Source: Nitzschia sp. DOCU1 (taxonomy: Eukaryota; Bacillariophyta; Bacillariophyceae; Bacillariales; Bacillariaceae). Taken from it: a stretch of 64,000 bases of DNA. Positions 18,461 through 34,231 of this stretch are shown piece after piece. The notes below the pieces were generated by a model. That model saw only the letters and a list, made by a program, of their open reading frames with translations, was not told the origin of the DNA and searched no databases. The translations under genes and the position numbers were made by a program. The DNA lies in the NCBI GenBank assembly GCA_951394045.1, contig OX595985.1, positions 3,906,001 to 3,970,000 of the forward strand. Reading direction: 5' to 3'. The stretch's first letter is position 1. Each line of letters starts with the position of its first letter.

Positions 18461-19366
18461 ATGAAAGTTTTTTTGCACTACGAAGACAACGATAACACCG
18501 AGCTTCACAAGTCGCTCAAGATCACTCTTCCAAAGTCTTGGAAGAACGGGCCGGTGTCGAATTTGCTGCATCAATTTGTGGAATCCTACAACGCCAAGTT
18601 TGCCGAGACAAATCCTCTCACGGAATCGGATATGCATCTAGCGCAGCGATGTCAAGTTTCAGAATCTTCAGAAAAAACAGAACTGGTGGCATTGTGCAGT
18701 GATGCCGTCGTTGTTGACGAAGTGGCCGATCGCGCCGATGTTTATATTTGTCATGGACCATCGCAGACGCTGGCAGAAAAGGCGGCGGATGAACAAAAAG
18801 CACAAGAAGCCAAGCAAGCACAATTGAAGAATACTGTGGCATGCACACACTTTGGGTGTAGAAAGCGATTTCCAAAGGGAGGGCCTTATCCAGATTGTCA
18901 ATTTCATCGTTTGCCACCCGTCTTCCATGAAACTGCAAAGTACTGGGCATGCTGTCCCACCAAAAAGGCTTACGACTGGGAGGACTTTCAAAATATTCCC
19001 GGCTGTCAAACTGGAACATGTAGTGAAATTAAGCAAGAAGATGGCCAGAAAATGTTCCTCGGAGGCACCGATCTAAGAGAGCAGGCAGCAGAAGCCTCGG
19101 GTCTAAAGAGTATCGATGATTTTAACAAGGCGCGAAGTGCGGGAGGGGCCGAGGCTGCACCGGTGCTCGAGCGGCTGCAGAAAGTCTTGGCCGAACTGGG
19201 AATAGAAAAAGAGCTATTTTATCAGGTCGTGGATGGCATGAAGAAAGAACATTCTGTTACTGCCTCGAACGACGCAGAACTGCTTACTGCTGTCGCACAA
19301 GATCTGGGTGGGAAACTCAAAGCAATGATGATGGGAGTGGCTGCCGATCAGCTACGAATAAAATAA
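18461..19366 (+). CDS. CHORD zinc-binding domain protein
   Basis: 301 aa from the ATG at 18461. The N-terminal 65 residues (MKVFLHYEDND, KSLKITLPKSW) have the spacing of a ubiquitin-like beta-grasp, which is inference. A charged Ala/Gln/Lys helix lies at 103-123. A single CHORD domain occupies about 128-188: CTHFGCRKRF, C-x2-H, VFHETAKYWACC, DFQNIPGCQTGTC. CHORD proteins such as RAR1 and CHP-1 bind two zinc ions and act as HSP90/SGT1 co-chaperones. Here the usual final His of GCxxGxH is Cys, which could still bind zinc. There is one CHORD and no C-terminal CS domain, unlike the animal proteins. The C-terminus is helical. Confidence 0.8.
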   Translation: MKVFLHYEDNDNTELHKSLKITLPKSWKNGPVSNLLHQFVESYNAKFAETNPLTESDMHLAQRCQVSESSEKTELVALCSDAVVVDEVADRADVYICHGPSQTLAEKAADEQKAQEAKQAQLKNTVACTHFGCRKRFPKGGPYPDCQFHRLPPVFHETAKYWACCPTKKAYDWEDFQNIPGCQTGTCSEIKQEDGQKMFLGGTDLREQAAEASGLKSIDDFNKARSAGGAEAAPVLERLQKVLAELGIEKELFYQVVDGMKKEHSVTASNDAELLTAVAQDLGGKLKAMMMGVAADQLRIK

Positions 19367-19779
19367 ACTTCCTAGTCTATAATTAGCTTTTCACTTTGTA
19401 CCAGGTAGCCCATCTCCTCGCAAGCTTGCGCGAAGCTACGCTCCTCGTTCTGATCTGCCACCGGAAGATCGGACTCGTAGTCGTACACACATTCGCAAAC
19501 GGCAGGCCGGTCCTTGTTTCCACAAGATTAGACAATTTCACAGAATGAACGGAAAAAGCTATGACATGCTGCAACTGCGTGTAATGGCGCTAGGCATCGA
19601 ATATTTTGGAAATATTTTGCTCGGTCGTCAAATCTTGGCACCAAATCACGGTCTGGAATGATGTTCAAAGTATACTGGTTCAATTGATCGGGGGTGACTA
19701 TAGGGTCAAAGGAACGCCCGCTAAGCATTGCGTTCCGCCCGAGAGAGCAACTGCAGGCACACGACTCTGTGCGCCCGTG

Positions 19780-20076
19780 AAGAAGATCAAGATTAAGCTG
19801 GACCCCGGCGACAAAGACTCGGATGAGTTTGAGACTGCTCATCTTCGAAAGCAGCGATGCCGAGCGATGAGTCAAGTGGCAAATCCAGTTTGCAGAAAGA
19901 TCAAGTATGCTCAGATGTTGCTTGGAGGAGTTGCAAGGGAGAAGTTCATGAACAAGGTGGCCGACCTCCCTCACAAGGACCCAAACGAGAAAGCTGAGGA
20001 CACGTTCAACGAGACCATCCAAGCGATGTCGATAGACTACTTTGGTTCTGAAGGTGCCTACAGGCCACGAAAATAG
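19780..20076 (+). pseudogene. Degenerate Gypsy gag fragment
   Basis: KKIKIKLDP, DSDEFE and the DTFNETIQAM/DYFGSE segment match the start of the Gypsy gag seen at 28 kb, but about 40 residues in the middle are missing and the 5' end and LTR are absent. It belongs to the same old copy as the next fragments. Confidence 0.8.
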
Positions 20077-20097
20077 TATCTACATTATCATGTTTTT

Positions 20098-21321
20098 ATG
20101 ATGGAGATGTCCCTTGCCGACTTCCGGGCCGAGCTTCTGCGACAGAACACCATGCCTGCCTACTTTCCGATCCTGACAAAAAAGCCGCATGTGAGCCATT
20201 CACGACAACAAGGTCATGGAAATCCCTGTAAGCACTGCAGCAAGTTTCATTCAGCCCCAGATGACAAGTGTTGGAGTCTCCCTGGCAATGCCAAAGATCG
20301 TCCCAATAAGCATCTGCGAGGCAACGGCAAGAACATGTTCTCGGCACTCCAAATGGAGACTGTCGTCAAAGCACTCACTAAGAAAGAAAGTAAGAAAGAT
20401 AAAGGCAAGACCAAAGCCAAAAGGCAGGCCAGCTTCCAATTGAACAAGCAGTCAGACAGTAGCAGTAACAAAAGTAGTGTTTCTGATAGCGATTACATGG
20501 ACTACCCAAAGAGGAAAATTGCAAAGCCGCTAACTACTGAAATAGTCGTCGAAGCTTTAAATCCTAGAGGAGAATCCAACGTCCTTAGAACTCTTCTAGA
20601 CACGGGTACTAGTTGTTCCATTGTTCTAAAGAACTTTGTGATGCTTAGTCAGCTCCTTCCCATTGGAAAACGAGTTACTACTTGGACGACTATGGGCGGC
20701 AAATTTAAGACAGACAAGGTCGCAAAGATTCGCTGCAGGATCCCTGAACTCTCGACTAGCAAGGAGATTCATTGGCCATATCACATTGACGAGCATACAG
20801 ATCGCAAAGACTCACCCTACGACCTGATTCTAGGACTTGACCTATTAGCCGAATTGAAGTTTGTACTCGATTTCGAGAAACGAACAGTGCGATGGGGCGA
20901 TAGCAAAGTCGTGATGAAGGAATTTGGTGTCGTGACAGATCCAGAGGCTCTACAGCAGCTTCTGTGTGAGATGTCTCAATACACCCCCGTTATCAAAGCC
21001 GTGGAAGAACGACAGACTAAGATCCTCGACGCCGACTACTCCAAGGTTGAGATGGAAGACTTTGTTGACTCACTTGACTACTTAACTAAGGAGCAACGAA
21101 GCGAGCTACTAGCTGAACTAAAGCAGCATCCTACACTATTTGGTGGTGGATTAGGTAAACTAAAAATAGATCCAATTCATCTAGAGTTAAACGAAGGAAC
21201 AAAGCTGTATCATGCTAAGCCATTTGGCATTCCTCATGCGTACGAACAAACGATGCGAAAAGAAATCGAACAATTCGAAAAACTTGGAATGTGGAAGCGT
21301 GTCAACCAATCCACATGGACG
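20098..21321 (+). pseudogene. Degenerate Gypsy gag-protease-RT fragment, interrupted by a TIR transposon
   Basis: Starting at MMEMSLADF, this carries the end of gag with an internal deletion, the knuckle C-x2-C-x3-H-x6-C (CKHCSKFHSAPDDKC), the protease LLDTGTSCSIV and the start of RT up to STWT, where a 921-bp element is inserted. The RT sequence resumes at 22249. It is the most diverged Gypsy copy in the window. Confidence 0.85.
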
Positions 21322-22242
21322 GTGGCAAATTTTCCACACTGACGGATGAGATTTTGATTAGCTCGATTCGGCGCGAAGCGCGGAATCATTTTCTGGTAAA
21401 CTAAGATCCTTGCTACTCTTCTTGCCGAGACAGCCACGAGGATCGCTTTGGATCTCTCTGAAAGATCTGTAAGCTGCATGCTCCTCAAGCTGTATGACTA
21501 CATTCACTCAACGAATAACACCACTACTCTAGCTAGCTAGATCTGCAAGAGCAATAGCGATGCCAGCCACATCACTGCTAATGTTCTTGCTCTGTCTTGT
21601 TATGTTACTTTATGACTATGGCGGCGGAGTGTCGGCGTCAACAACGCCAGTGCTAGCCAGAGCATTATCATTAACATTACGCTAATTCACGGCCCCAGTA
21701 GATGTCGCAAGTACTATCGGTAGCTAGTAGAGCACGCGCTTTCGTCACACTAGATTTCGTAATGCACGCTTTTCGGAACGATTTCGCACCACTCGCTTTC
21801 GTAACATTACGCGATTTCCTAAGACTTCACAAGACGCAATTTCATAAAACAAGATTTCATAAGAAGCCATTTCGCACCACAACGCGATTTCGCATGGCGC
21901 GCTGTCGTAACTCCAGGTGATTTCCCGAGATTTCACAACACGCAGTTTCGTAACACACTATTTTGCAACCACGCGATTTCGGAACAGCCACGTTCGCCAC
22001 TGTTTTGGCTGTTGTTGTGTTATTGTGCGTGGTTCGAAAGCCACGTGATGCGCGGGTGAAGCTAAATTCGTAGCTCTGCGTACCATACTTGTGCTAAATT
22101 TGAAGCTCTGCGTGAAATACTTACGCTAAATTTGAAGCTCTGCGTGGAATACTTATGCTAAGTTCCAAGCACTGCGCGCCGAATCGACTTCGACCTCCAT
22201 AGTATTTTTCATTTCCCCATCCGTCAGTGTGGCAAGTTACCC
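21322..22242. mobile_element. 921-bp non-autonomous DNA transposon with terminal inverted repeats
   Basis: It is bounded by TGGACG at 21316-21321 and 22243-22248, which I take as a 6-bp target duplication. The ends are imperfect inverted repeats of about 28 bp that share the perfect block CCACACTGACGGATG (21334-21348, complement at 22218-22232). It has no ORF of note. The inside consists of degenerate CGATTTCGTAAC-type repeats (about 21727-21995) and a 32-bp tandem repeat (22061-22177). The superfamily is not assigned. Confidence 0.75.
22061..22177 (+). repeat. 32-bp tandem repeat, 3.7 units
   Basis: Units start GCTAAATT at 22061, 22093 and 22125, with a partial unit at 22157; all share AGCTCTGCGT (AGCACTGCGC in the last). 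It lies inside the TIR transposon near its right end, a place where such elements often carry transposase-binding repeats. Confidence 0.8.
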
Positions 22243-22248
22243 TGGACG

Positions 22249-22385
22249 ACGGCAGGTTCATTCAACCAAAGGAAACGGGCAATGTGCGCGTACTTACAGA
22301 TTTTCGGAAACTCAACGAATATCTGGTGCGCAAGCCGCACCCACCACCAAAAATCAACGAGTTATTACAAAAACTCCAGGGACAC
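22249..22385 (+). pseudogene. Gypsy RT fragment, right of the TIR transposon
   Basis: Continues the RT of the degenerate copy ([21 protein letters not shown], then KPHP) for about 45 codons to CTCCAGGG, then homology stops. About 55 bp of unassigned sequence follow before the next LTR. Confidence 0.75.
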
Positions 22386-22439
22386 CAATGAAAATATCGC
22401 ATGATGCCAATTTTGGCGGTATGTCGCGATGGACATACC

Positions 22440-23057
22440 TGCCATACCCCACAGAGATGCATAAATACTTTAGTCATATTAGTCCTACACGCTGGTAGTC
22501 TTAGTAGTCGTAGACGAACGGAGTCGTCCGCCGGACGGACGACGTACAGACGGCTAACGGACACGGACACGAACAAACGGTGACGTCGTCGCTGACGGCG
22601 CACCGACGCAACGATCAAAGGAGTCGTAGCGTTACACATGGAAGCGCTCTGTAGTATATTGCATAGTAACATTCGACTAACCCATAGAGTCCCTTGCCAA
22701 CAGCATGCCTACAATCTAAGTAGTAAATATTCATCGCCTAATAGAGGAGATGTATTTAGAGCAAGGAAATAATTCAGACCATGGGCGACGAGGAGTCGTA
22801 GCTAGCCAAGACTAGGGACGCCTAGTTAGAAGGCGACGATACGAGGAATCGACATATCCGAATGAATAGAATATATGCGCGTTATTTACGCGCGGGGAAA
22901 GACGTTCACAAAATGAACGATCGGTCGCAAATATTTGAAAGACGAAAATCTTTCATCTCATCAATCTTGTTGTTGGAATGAATGCAAATAGATGTAACAT
23001 AGGTCTCACAATTACTATTGTCTTCTACTTTTATTTCGTCACCCCCGGGATAGGGCA
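22440..23057 (+). repeat. Gypsy-B 5' LTR (618 bp)
   Basis: Starts TGCCATACCCC and ends GGGATAGGGCA, imperfect inverted ends with TG...CA. Its 3' part matches the Gypsy-D LTRs almost exactly (subfamily 1). It is followed by AGTTTTAAAACT (23059-23070), not by a TGG primer site. Confidence 0.9.
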
Positions 23058-25030
23058 CAGTTTTAAAACTCCCGTTTGAAGGATGAAGACCTCCTACTCC
23101 AACCACGAGTACGCGAAGAAAGTTGCGTTGCTTCTGACTCAAGCCGCTCACGTCAACCCTCCGTTGATCCCCTTTCGTCGCGAGAAACCCAAGGACGAAG
23201 ATATTCTCCAGGATGACGAGAAGTCCAAGAAGGTCAAGATCAAGTTAGATCCAACGGATGAGGATTCGGACGAGTTCGAAACGCGTTGCTTCATCTTCGA
23301 ACAAGGCGACGCCGAACGATGGGTCAAATGGCGGATGCAGATGGACGAGTTGATCCGGGACGTCCCCTTGGACGATGGGGAGAAGATGATCAAGTATGCG
23401 AAGGCGTTGTTGGCTGGAGAGGCAAGACAGAGGTTCGCAGACATCGTTGCCAACCTACGTCACAACATTGACGAGTCGGACGAAGAAGAAGAAGAGACCC
23501 CGGAGGACACCTTTAACGAGGCGATGCAACGAATGGGGCAGTATTACTTCGGAACCGAACACGCCTACCGCCGCCAGCGAAACTACCTATGCTATCACGT
23601 GTTCATGATGGAGATGTCTTTGGCCGACTTCAAGGCCGAACTCCGTCAAAACAACATGCTACCTTACTTCCCGATCCCCGAAGACAAAACGAGCTGCGAG
23701 ATGTTCGACGACGACGAGCTCGTGGAGATCCTCGACCGAGCGAAAAGAATCGAGTGGCAACGAGATCTGCTCACCTCGAACATCGATCCCTTCTCGATGA
23801 CGCTCGACGAGTACTACAAATACTTGGAAAAGCTCGAGGCCAAGCACGTCTTCGACGATGCGGTCAGAGCAGACAAAAGGAATAAAGAAAAGAAAAACGC
23901 CGAACGATCCGAAAGCGAAAGCAAAGACGGCGGTAAGAAAAGAAAGAGAGGCAAAGACCGCAAGAAAGCCGAAAAGGGGGACAGAAAGAAACCCTGCGAG
24001 CACTGCGGCAAGTTCCATCCGGCCCCCGACGACAAGTGTTGGAGCCTTCCTGGCAATGCCAAGGATCGCCCAAACAAGCATCCGCGCGGAGCCCGTGAGA
24101 ACATGTTCTCGGCACTCCAGATGGAGACTGTGGTGAAAGCCCTCGCTAAGAAACAAAGTAAGAAAGAAAAAGGGAAGACCAAAGCCAAAAGGCAGGTCAG
24201 TTTCCAGCTGAATAATCAGTCAGAAAGTAGCAGTAACGAAAGTAGCGAATCCGAGAGCGACTACATCGACTACAATAGCGAAAATACACATAGTTTTGCT
24301 ATTCGAGCGTCACGCCCTGGAATAGAGCCGAATAGGAAAATTGCCGGGCGGCTAACTACAGAAATAGTCGTCGAAGCGGTAAATCCTAGAGGTGAATCCT
24401 ATGTCCTTAGAACTCTACTAGATACGGGTACTAGTCGTTCCATCGTTCTTAAGAACTTTGTGACGCTTAGCCAGCTCGTTCCCACTGGAAAACGAGTTAC
24501 TACTTGGACTACAATGGGCGGTAAATTCAAGACGGACAAAGTCGGAATGATTCGCTTCAGGATCCCCGAACTCTCGTCTAGTAAGGAAATTCGTTGGCCA
24601 TGTCACATCGACGAGCATACAGATCGCGAAAGCTCACCTTACGACCTGATTCTAGGACTTGACCTATCAGCCGAATTGAAGTTTGTACTCGATTTCGAGA
24701 AACGAACAATTCGATGGGGCGATAGCGAAGTCGAGATGAAGGAAAGTGGTGTTGTGACGGATCCAGAGGCTTTACAGCTTCTGTACGAGATGTCTCAAGA
24801 CGCCCCCGTTATTCAAGCGGCGGAAGAACGACAAGCCAAGATCCTTGACGCTGACTACTCCAAGGTTGAGACGGAAGAGTTTGTTGACTCACTCGACTAC
24901 TTAACTAAGGAGCAACGAGACGAGCTACTAGCTGAACTGAAGCAGCACCCTACACTATTCGGTGGCGGATTAGGTAAACTAAAAATAGATCCTATTCATC
25001 TAGAGTTAAAAGAAGGAGCAAAGCCGTATC

Positions 25031-28329
<3,299 letters not shown>

Positions 28330-28353
28330 CAGTTTTAAAACTCCCGCTAGGTT

Positions 28354-31300
28354 ATGAAGACGGCCTACAGCAACCACGAGTACGCCAAGAAGGTTGCGTT
28401 CTTGTTGACGCAAGCGGCGCATGTTAACCCTCCTCCGATTCCGTTCCGTCGTGAGAAACCGAAAGAGGACGACGAGATTGTTGGAGAAGACGAGAAGGTC
28501 AAGAAGATCAAGATCAAACTCGACCCAAGGATAAGGACTCGGAAGCGTTCGAATGCTGCTGCTTCATCTTCGAAAGTGGCGACGCGGAGCAATGGGCCAA
28601 GTGGCGGATTCAGTTTGAGGAACTCATTCATGATGTCCCCCTGGACACCGGCGAGAAGAAAATCAAGTACACCCAGATGTTGTTGGGTGGAACGGCAAGA
28701 GAGAAGTTCACGAACAAGGTTGCGGACCTGCAATTCAAGGACCCGAACGAGAAAACTGAAGACACATTCAACGAAACGATCCAAACGATGTCGAGAGACT
28801 ACTTCGGGTCGGAGCACACCTACCGGCGCCAAAAGCAGTACCTTTCTACCATGTCTTCATGATGGAGATGTCCCTAGCCGACTTCCATGCTGAGCTCCTG
28901 CGACAAAACAGAATGTTGGCCCACTTTCTGATCCCTGAGGACAAGACAACATGCGAGCCGTTTGACGACGACGAACTCGTGGAGATACTTGATCGGGCGA
29001 AGAGGATTGAGTGGCAGAGAGACCTACTCACCTCTAACATCGACCCTTTCGCTATGAGCCTCGATGAGTACTACAAGTATCTCGAGAAGCTCGAAGCCAA
29101 GCACGTCTTCGACGATGCGATGCGGCAAGAGAAAAAGAACAAAGAAAAGAAAAAAGAAGCCGGCAAGTCTGAAGGCGAAAGCAAGGACGGCGGCAAGAAA
29201 CGCAAGCGAGGCAAAGACCGCAAAAAGAGCGAGAAGGGGGACCGAAAGGAACCCTGTAAGCATTGCGGCAGGTTCCATCCGGCCCCTGACGACAAGTGTT
29301 AGAATCTGCCTGGCAATGCCAAAGATCGTCCGAACAAGCGTCCGAGAGGCAACGGTGAGAACATGTTCTCGGCGCTCCAGATGGAGACTGTCGTCAAAGC
29401 CCTTGCCAAGAAACAGTCTAAGAAAGACAAAGGTAAAACCAAAACCAAAAGGCAAGTAAGCTTCCAGCTGAACAAACAGTCAGACAGTAGTAGTAATGAA
29501 ACTAGCGATTCTGATAGCAACTACATGGACTGCAATAGCGAAAATGAACATAGTTTTGCCATTCGAACGTTGCGCCCTGGAATAGAGCCAAATAGGAAAA
29601 TTGCCGGACGGCTAACTACAGAAATAGTCGTCGAAGCGGTAAATCCTAGAGGTGAATCCTACGTCCTTAGAACCCTTCTAGATACGGGTACTAGCCGTTC
29701 CATTGTTCTTAAGAACTTTGTGACGCTTAGCCAGCTCGTTCCCATTGGGAAACGAGTTACTACTTGGACTACAATGGGCGGCAAATTCAAGACGGACAAA
29801 GTCGGAATGATTCGCTTCAGGATCCCCGAACTCTCGTCTAGTAAAGAAATACACTGGCCATGTCACGTTGACGAGCACACAGATCGCGAAAGCTCACCTT
29901 ACGACCTGATTCTAGGACTTGAACTACTAGCCGAACTGAAGTTTGTACTCGATTTTGAGAAACGAACGATTTGGTGGGGCGATAGCGAAGTCAAAATGAA
30001 GGAAAGTGGTCTCGTGACGGATCCGGAAGCGCTACAGCTTCTGTATGAAATGTCTCAAGACGCCCCCGTTATCAAAGTGGCGGAAGAACGACAAGCTAAG
30101 ATCCTCGACGCCGACTACTCCAAGGTCGGAACGGAAGAGTTTGTTGACTCACTCGACTACTTAACTAAGGAGCAACGAGACGAGCTACTAGCTGAACTGA
30201 AGCAGCACCCTACACTATTTGGTGGCGGATTAGGTAAACTTAAAATAGATCCTATTCGTCTAGAGTTAAAAGAAGGAGCAAAGCCGTATCATGCTAAGCC
30301 ATTCGGCATTCCTCATGCGTACGAACAAATGACGCAAAAAGAGATCGAACGATTCGAAAAACTTGGAATCTGGAAGCGTGTCAACCAATCCACATGGACG
30401 GCCGGCACGTTCATCCAACCGAAGAAAATGGGCGATGTGCGCGTACTTACGGATTTTCGGAAACTCAACGAATATCTTGTGCGCAAGCCGCACCCACTGC
30501 CAAAGATCAACGAGTTATTGCAAAAACTCCAGGGCTTTAAATGGGCAACGGCTATTGACCTCAGCATGGGCTATTATCACATTCCAATGGATAAGTACAG
30601 CCAAGGCCTCCTTGGTACTGTAATGCCATGGGGCTTATATCAGTACCAGGTGCTGCCGATGGGTATATCCAATGCCTCTGATATTTTCCAAAGTATCAGG
30701 ATGCGTCACCTTGGTGACCTGGAGTACGTTCAAGTATACATGGATGATATTTTGATAATGAGCAAAGGCACGTTTAGCGACCATGTCGCAAAGCTCAAAG
30801 AGGTTCTAGCACGACTCGAACAAGCCAGATTCCGCGCTAACGTACGCAAATGCAAATTTGCTGCCGACCGCGTGGAGTTCCAAGTCAGTCCCGTGGAAAT
30901 GGACGCCTGAATGCAATGAATCATTCGAATCAATTAAGTGAGCAGTAGCGCGAGAGACGCTGTTGAACTTCTCCGACTTCAACAAGGAATTCCACATATA
31001 TACGGATGCTAGCGATTATCAATTGGGCGCCGTAATTATGCAAGATGGAAAGCCATTGGCATTCTATAGTCGGAAGTTTAACTCCGCCCAAAAGAATTAT
31101 ACGACAGGCGAACAAGAACTGCTAATTATAGTCGAGACGCTTAAGGAATTTAGGAATATTCTCCTTGGTCAAAAGCTGGTAGTACACATGGACCACCTAA
31201 ATATTCTGTACAACAAGATGCCGAGTTCCCGTGTGGTTCGCTGGCGTCTTCTGTTGGAAGAGTATGGTGCTAAGTTCGTGCATGTCAAAGGCGAAGACAA

Positions 31301-33292
31301 CGTAGTCGCGGACACACTGTCGCGACACCCGAATAGTGACCCAGACGACGAGGCAACAGAGGGTGTCCCCATTGGGAAACAGATGTCGTATTGTATGTCG
31401 CATCACCCAAGAGATGACGACGACTACGAGATCTCTTATGCCGACCTCGTGACGGCGGAAGATATCGCGGCAGAAGAAGGATTCGCACTGAGTCCAAAGG
31501 TAGTAGCATACTACCAAAACAAAGACCTCGATCTAATGCGAAAAGCCAGACGAGCTCCCTCTAAATACACCAAGATCGAACTAGAAGGTGTAGAGGTTAT
31601 AGCTAAGTACGGAAAGGTAGTAGTACCGGCTGCACTACAAGATAGGATAGTCGAAAGCTACCACGACTTGCTACAACACCCAGGCATGACACGAATGGAA
31701 GCGACAACTGAGACGTTTCTTAGGCATGGTAAATTACTACCGTGATATGCAAGCCATTGGCGTTCTATAGTCGGAAGTTGAACTCCGCCCAAAAGAATTA
31801 TACAACAGGCGAACAACAACTGCTAAGTATAGTCGAGACGCTTAAGGAGTTTAGAAACATTCTTCTTGGTCAACAGCTGGTAGTACACACGGACCAACTG
31901 AACATTCTGTACAACAAGATGCCGAGTTCCCAAGTGGTTCGCTGGCATCTTCTGTTGGAAGAGTACATTGCTAAGTTGGTTCATGTCAAAGGCGAAGACA
32001 ACGAAGTCGCGGACACACTGTCACGACACCCGAATAGTGACCCAGATGACGAGTTGACAGAGGATGTCCCCATTGGGAAACAGATGCATCACCAACGACT
32101 ACAAGATCTCCTATGCCGACCTCGTGACCGCGGAAGATATCATGGCAGAAGAAGGATTCGCACTGAGTCCAAAGGTAGTAGCATACTACCAAAACAAAGA
32201 CCTCGATCTAATACGAAACGCCAGACGAGCTCCCTCTAAATACACCAAGATCAAATTAGAAGGTGTAGATGTTATAGCTAAGTACGGAAAGGTAGTAGTA
32301 CCGGCTGCACTGCAAGATAGAATAGTTGAAAGCTATCACGACTTGCTACAGCACCCAGGCATGACACGAATGGAAGCAACAATATGCCACATATTCAATT
32401 CGCAAGGATTGCAAGAGAAAGTCAAGCAACATTATTGCCGTGCAAGATATGTCAGTTGACGAAGAAGCAACGGAAAGAGTATGGCCATCTGCCACCGAAA
32501 GAAGCGGAGACAATACCATGGAAGCACATGAACGTAGACATGGTAGGACCGTACACCATGCGAGCTCCGAAAGGAGTACGCAAGCTCTTAGTGATGACCA
32601 TGATCGACCAAGTCACGGGTTGGTTCGAAATAGCACCACTGCCTAAACCTGATAGCTACGAGTGCCAGAAGGTATTCGATGCATATTGGTTGGCAAGGTA
32701 CCTGAGACCTCAACAAGTGGGCGTAGATAATGGTTCGACATTCAAACGCTACTTCAACGACTTATGTAAGAATTATGGCCTGGAGAGGAAGCCCTCGACA
32801 GAATACAATCCCCAAAGTAACGGCGTAATAGAGCGTGTACACCATGTATTAGGAAACGCATTACGTAACTTGGAATCAGAGGAATGCGAGCTCGACGAAT
32901 CAAATCCATGGGATGAGTTCCTCACTGCCACCGCCTTCGCGATTAGAAGTACGCACCACACGACCCTACAGGCATCCCCAGTGCAGTTAGTGTTCGGCAG
33001 GGATATGTTTCTCCCAGTACAGTTTGTGGCAGACTGGGCGCATATTAGGCTACGCAAGCAGAAGATCATCGATGCTTCTAACAAACAAGAAAATTCAAAG
33101 AGAATCCATCATCAGTACAACGTCGGCGATCGCATGCTCCTCACTACACATGGAAAGTTGCCGAAAGTAAGGAGTCGGCGTACGGGACCCTACAACGTAG
33201 TGAATGTACATGACAATCATGGAACCATACAAAATGGCCCCGTACAGCAACGAGTTAACATCAGATGGATTACACCGTACTGGGCAAAGTAA
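28354..33292 (+). pseudogene. Gypsy-C gag-pol, multiply broken
   Basis: The frame starts at MKTAYSNHEY. A lost base in GACCCAAGGATAAGG near 28530 shifts gag. TAG at 29300-29302 replaces the Trp after the zinc knuckle. A deletion near 30878 removes about 181 bp after the RT YMDDIL region and shifts the frame. At about 31705 the sequence jumps back to the RT/RNase H border through the shared GAAGCGACAA and then repeats the RNase H region (31745-32240 resembles 31055-31560). Another small indel lies near 32090-32100. The integrase core residues VDMVGPY, VDNGSTF and IERVHH can still be seen. This copy cannot encode a working polyprotein. Confidence 0.85.
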
Positions 33293-33317
33293 CTGAACTG
33301 TTCCATCGGGAAGCGGG

Positions 33318-33892
33318 TGCCATACCCCACAGAGATGCATAAATAGTTTAGTCATGTTAGTCCTATATGCTGATAGTCTTAGTAGTCGTAGACGAACAGA
33401 GTCATCCGCCGGTCGACGTACAGACGGCTAACGGACACAGACACGAACGAACGGTGACGTTGCCACTGATGGCGCACCGACGCAACAATCAAAGGAGTCG
33501 CAGTGTTACACATGGAAGCGCTCTGTAGCATATTGCATAGTAACATTCGACTAACCCATAGAGTCCCTTGCAAACGGCATGCCTAGATGTATTTAGGACA
33601 AGGAAATAATTCAGACCATGGGAGAAGAGGAGTCGTAGCTAGCCAAGACTTGGGATGCCTAGCTAGAGGTGACGCTATTGATGCATTGACATATCCGAAT
33701 GAATAAATTTATGCGCGTTATTTACGCGTGGGGAAAGTGGTTCACAAAATGAACGAGCGGTCGCAAATATTTGAAATACAAAAATCTTTTGTCTCATCAA
33801 TCTTGTTGTTGGAATCATCACTTATAGGAGTAATCTAGGTCTCACAATTATCATCGTCTTTATATTCTTATCGTCACCCCTGGGATAGGGCA
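33318..33892 (+). repeat. Gypsy-C 3' LTR (575 bp)
   Basis: Starts TGCCATACCCC and ends GGGATAGGGCA. About 40 bp are missing after GGCATGCCTA compared with the other LTRs, and it has more substitutions than the LTRs of Gypsy-D. Confidence 0.85.
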
Positions 33893-34231
33893 AAAACACT
33901 ACGTCTCACATTGAGTGCAACGAAATCTGCATAATTCATTCGTAGAGAGCAGTCATGAGCAGTGCGTTCGCCTGATAGCGCGCCTGCATGGCACGCGTCA
34001 TTTAGGCCCATTGTGTCGCATGGGCATGTGTGTTCCAGCACACGTTAGAGTTGGGGCACTGACGTAAGCAGTGAAGGATTCTGGCCTTGTTGCCGTTCCT
34101 CCCGATCTTTTCCGGACATGAAGTCATTGTTGAAACCCCTCTGCGTTTCTGATTGCGTTTCTGTTGAATGCATCACTGTTTGAACAGTTGAAAGCGTTCT
34201 ACGTTTACTTTCGTTACCGTTTATTGTTACC

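Noticed and set aside
22061..22177. CRISPR-like array
   Set aside because: The 32-bp units are directly adjacent with no spacers and lie within a eukaryotic TIR element.
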